Origin: Alkalicoccus daliensis
GTDB lineage: Bacteria; Bacillota; Bacilli; Bacillales; Salisediminibacteriaceae
Length of the DNA: 64,000 bases
Direction of reading: 5' to 3'
NCBI RefSeq assembly: GCF_900103955.1
Contig: NZ_FNIL01000001.1
Span: 558,001-622,000, forward strand
In this document: positions 63,635 through 64,000 of the stretch, in pieces
Layout of the letters: every line of letters starts with the position of its first letter
How positions within the stretch are numbered: position 1 is the first letter of the stretch
Notes under the pieces: model-generated
What the model was told of the DNA's origin: nothing
The model's input: the letters and a program-made list of their open reading frames with translations, nothing else
Database searches by the model: none
Position numbers and translations under genes: made by a program

Positions 63635-64000
63635 TCTTCAACGACTCTTTCATATATCGCTTCATATTGTTTTACAATATCTTCTTTCCTGAAATCTTCG
63701 GCAGCCCTCCGCATTGCTTCTGCAGCCATAGCTTTTTGCTTTTCTGGATTCTGCAATAATTCCAATACTCTTTGTGCTGCAGCTTCAGGATTTTTCACCG
63801 GAGTAATATAACCGCTCTTTCCATGCTGAATCACTTCTGGAATTCCACCAACATCAGCTCCTATTACAGGTACGCCGCAGGCCATTGCCTCTAAAATTAC
63901 AAGACCGAAGCTTTCTTTAGAGGACAGCAGCAGTTTCACATCACTGATCGAAAGCAGTTCTGCTACACGCTTCTGACTGCCGGTTATATGGACTTTCCCG
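63631..64000 (-). CDS. bshA: BshA glycosyltransferase, C-terminal part (5' end outside window)
   Basis: Joins N-acetylglucosamine to malate in bacillithiol synthesis. Only the last 122 codons are in the window; the start lies beyond 64000. Seen: GT4-type signature ESFGLVILEAMACGVPVIGA, GGIPEVI and GYITPVKNPEAAAQRV. The name rests on the typical order bshA-cca-birA; another GT4 is possible but unlikely. The reading frame stays open to base 64000. Confidence 0.85.
   Translation of the reverse strand, partial: GKVHITGSQKRVAELLSISDVKLLLSSKESFGLVILEAMACGVPVIGADVGGIPEVIQHGKSGYITPVKNPEAAAQRVLELLQNPEKQKAMAAEAMRRAAEDFRKEDIVKQYEAIYERVVEE

Noticed and set aside
1-64000. CRISPR arrays, tRNA/rRNA genes, insertion sequences or prophage genes
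   Set aside because: None seen: no regularly spaced direct repeats, no tRNA-like cloverleaf with CCA, no transposase or phage structural proteins.

Overview
The window is a 64-kb chromosomal segment of a low-GC Gram-positive bacterium of the family Bacillaceae. Evidence for this is the AGGAGG-type ribosome binding sites, the AT-rich intergenic DNA and above all the gene order: the 3' third is the conserved Bacillus block bshA-cca-birA-panB-panC-panD-dinG-ypmA-ypmB-aspB-asnS-dnaD-nth-ypoC next to ponA, recU and yppE. Several secreted or membrane proteins carry very acidic segments (the PBP1 tail, YpmB, the lipoprotein, the HtrA-like protease), which would fit a halophilic or haloalkaliphilic member; that is inference only. 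No plasmid, phage, transposase, CRISPR, tRNA or rRNA gene was seen.

Layout. 1-8.3 kb: a divergent PRPP synthetase paralogue (cut by the window edge), pssA, a DksA/YteA-type protein, a 6-phosphofructokinase outside its usual operon, a HAD phosphatase, rlmN, an anchored serine protease and a carotenoid-desaturase-like flavoprotein. 8.3-18.8 kb: the 2-oxoglutarate dehydrogenase operon odhAB, a PatA/DapX aminotransferase with a membrane protein and an esterase, a stand-alone ABC-class ATPase, msrA-msrB and a tiny Cys-rich protein. 19.5-27.7 kb: dipeptidase-fumC, divergent acsA, a CtaM-like protein, a multidrug-type MFS pump, a patatin phospholipase and a DegV fatty-acid binding protein. 28-36.8 kb: the deoxynucleoside kinases dgk and dck, tatC and tatA, an NRDE/TANGO2 protein, a TelA-family operon and a DUF2777-like protein. 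36.9-45.3 kb: ydbS-ydbT in an operon with CvfC and a 70-residue acidic protein, a phosphoesterase, thioredoxin-like proteins with a cyclase-family hydrolase, a nicotinamidase-like enzyme, a CBS-domain sensor, a lipoprotein and yppE. 45.4-64 kb: the conserved Bacillus block, with an extra deaminase gene between dinG and ypmA.

How the genes work together. fumC, odhAB and acsA supply TCA-cycle and acetate-assimilation enzymes. panBCD makes pantothenate for coenzyme A; PanD needs the aspartate that AspB makes. BirA attaches biotin, and BshA starts bacillithiol synthesis. MsrAB and the thioredoxin-like proteins point to thiol redox defence. recU, dinG, nth and dnaD serve DNA repair and replication, and ponA builds the wall.

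The most unusual feature is a family of five dispersed intergenic repeats (E 3.70-3.84, D 19.0-19.2, B 29.8-30.3, C 33.0-33.3 and A 58.65-59.1 kb). Two of them (A, B) fold into long imperfect hairpins with a conserved inner stem, and both extend to about 450-480 bp. They fill most of the long gaps between genes, encode nothing recognisable and look like a non-autonomous mobile element or a structured RNA family.
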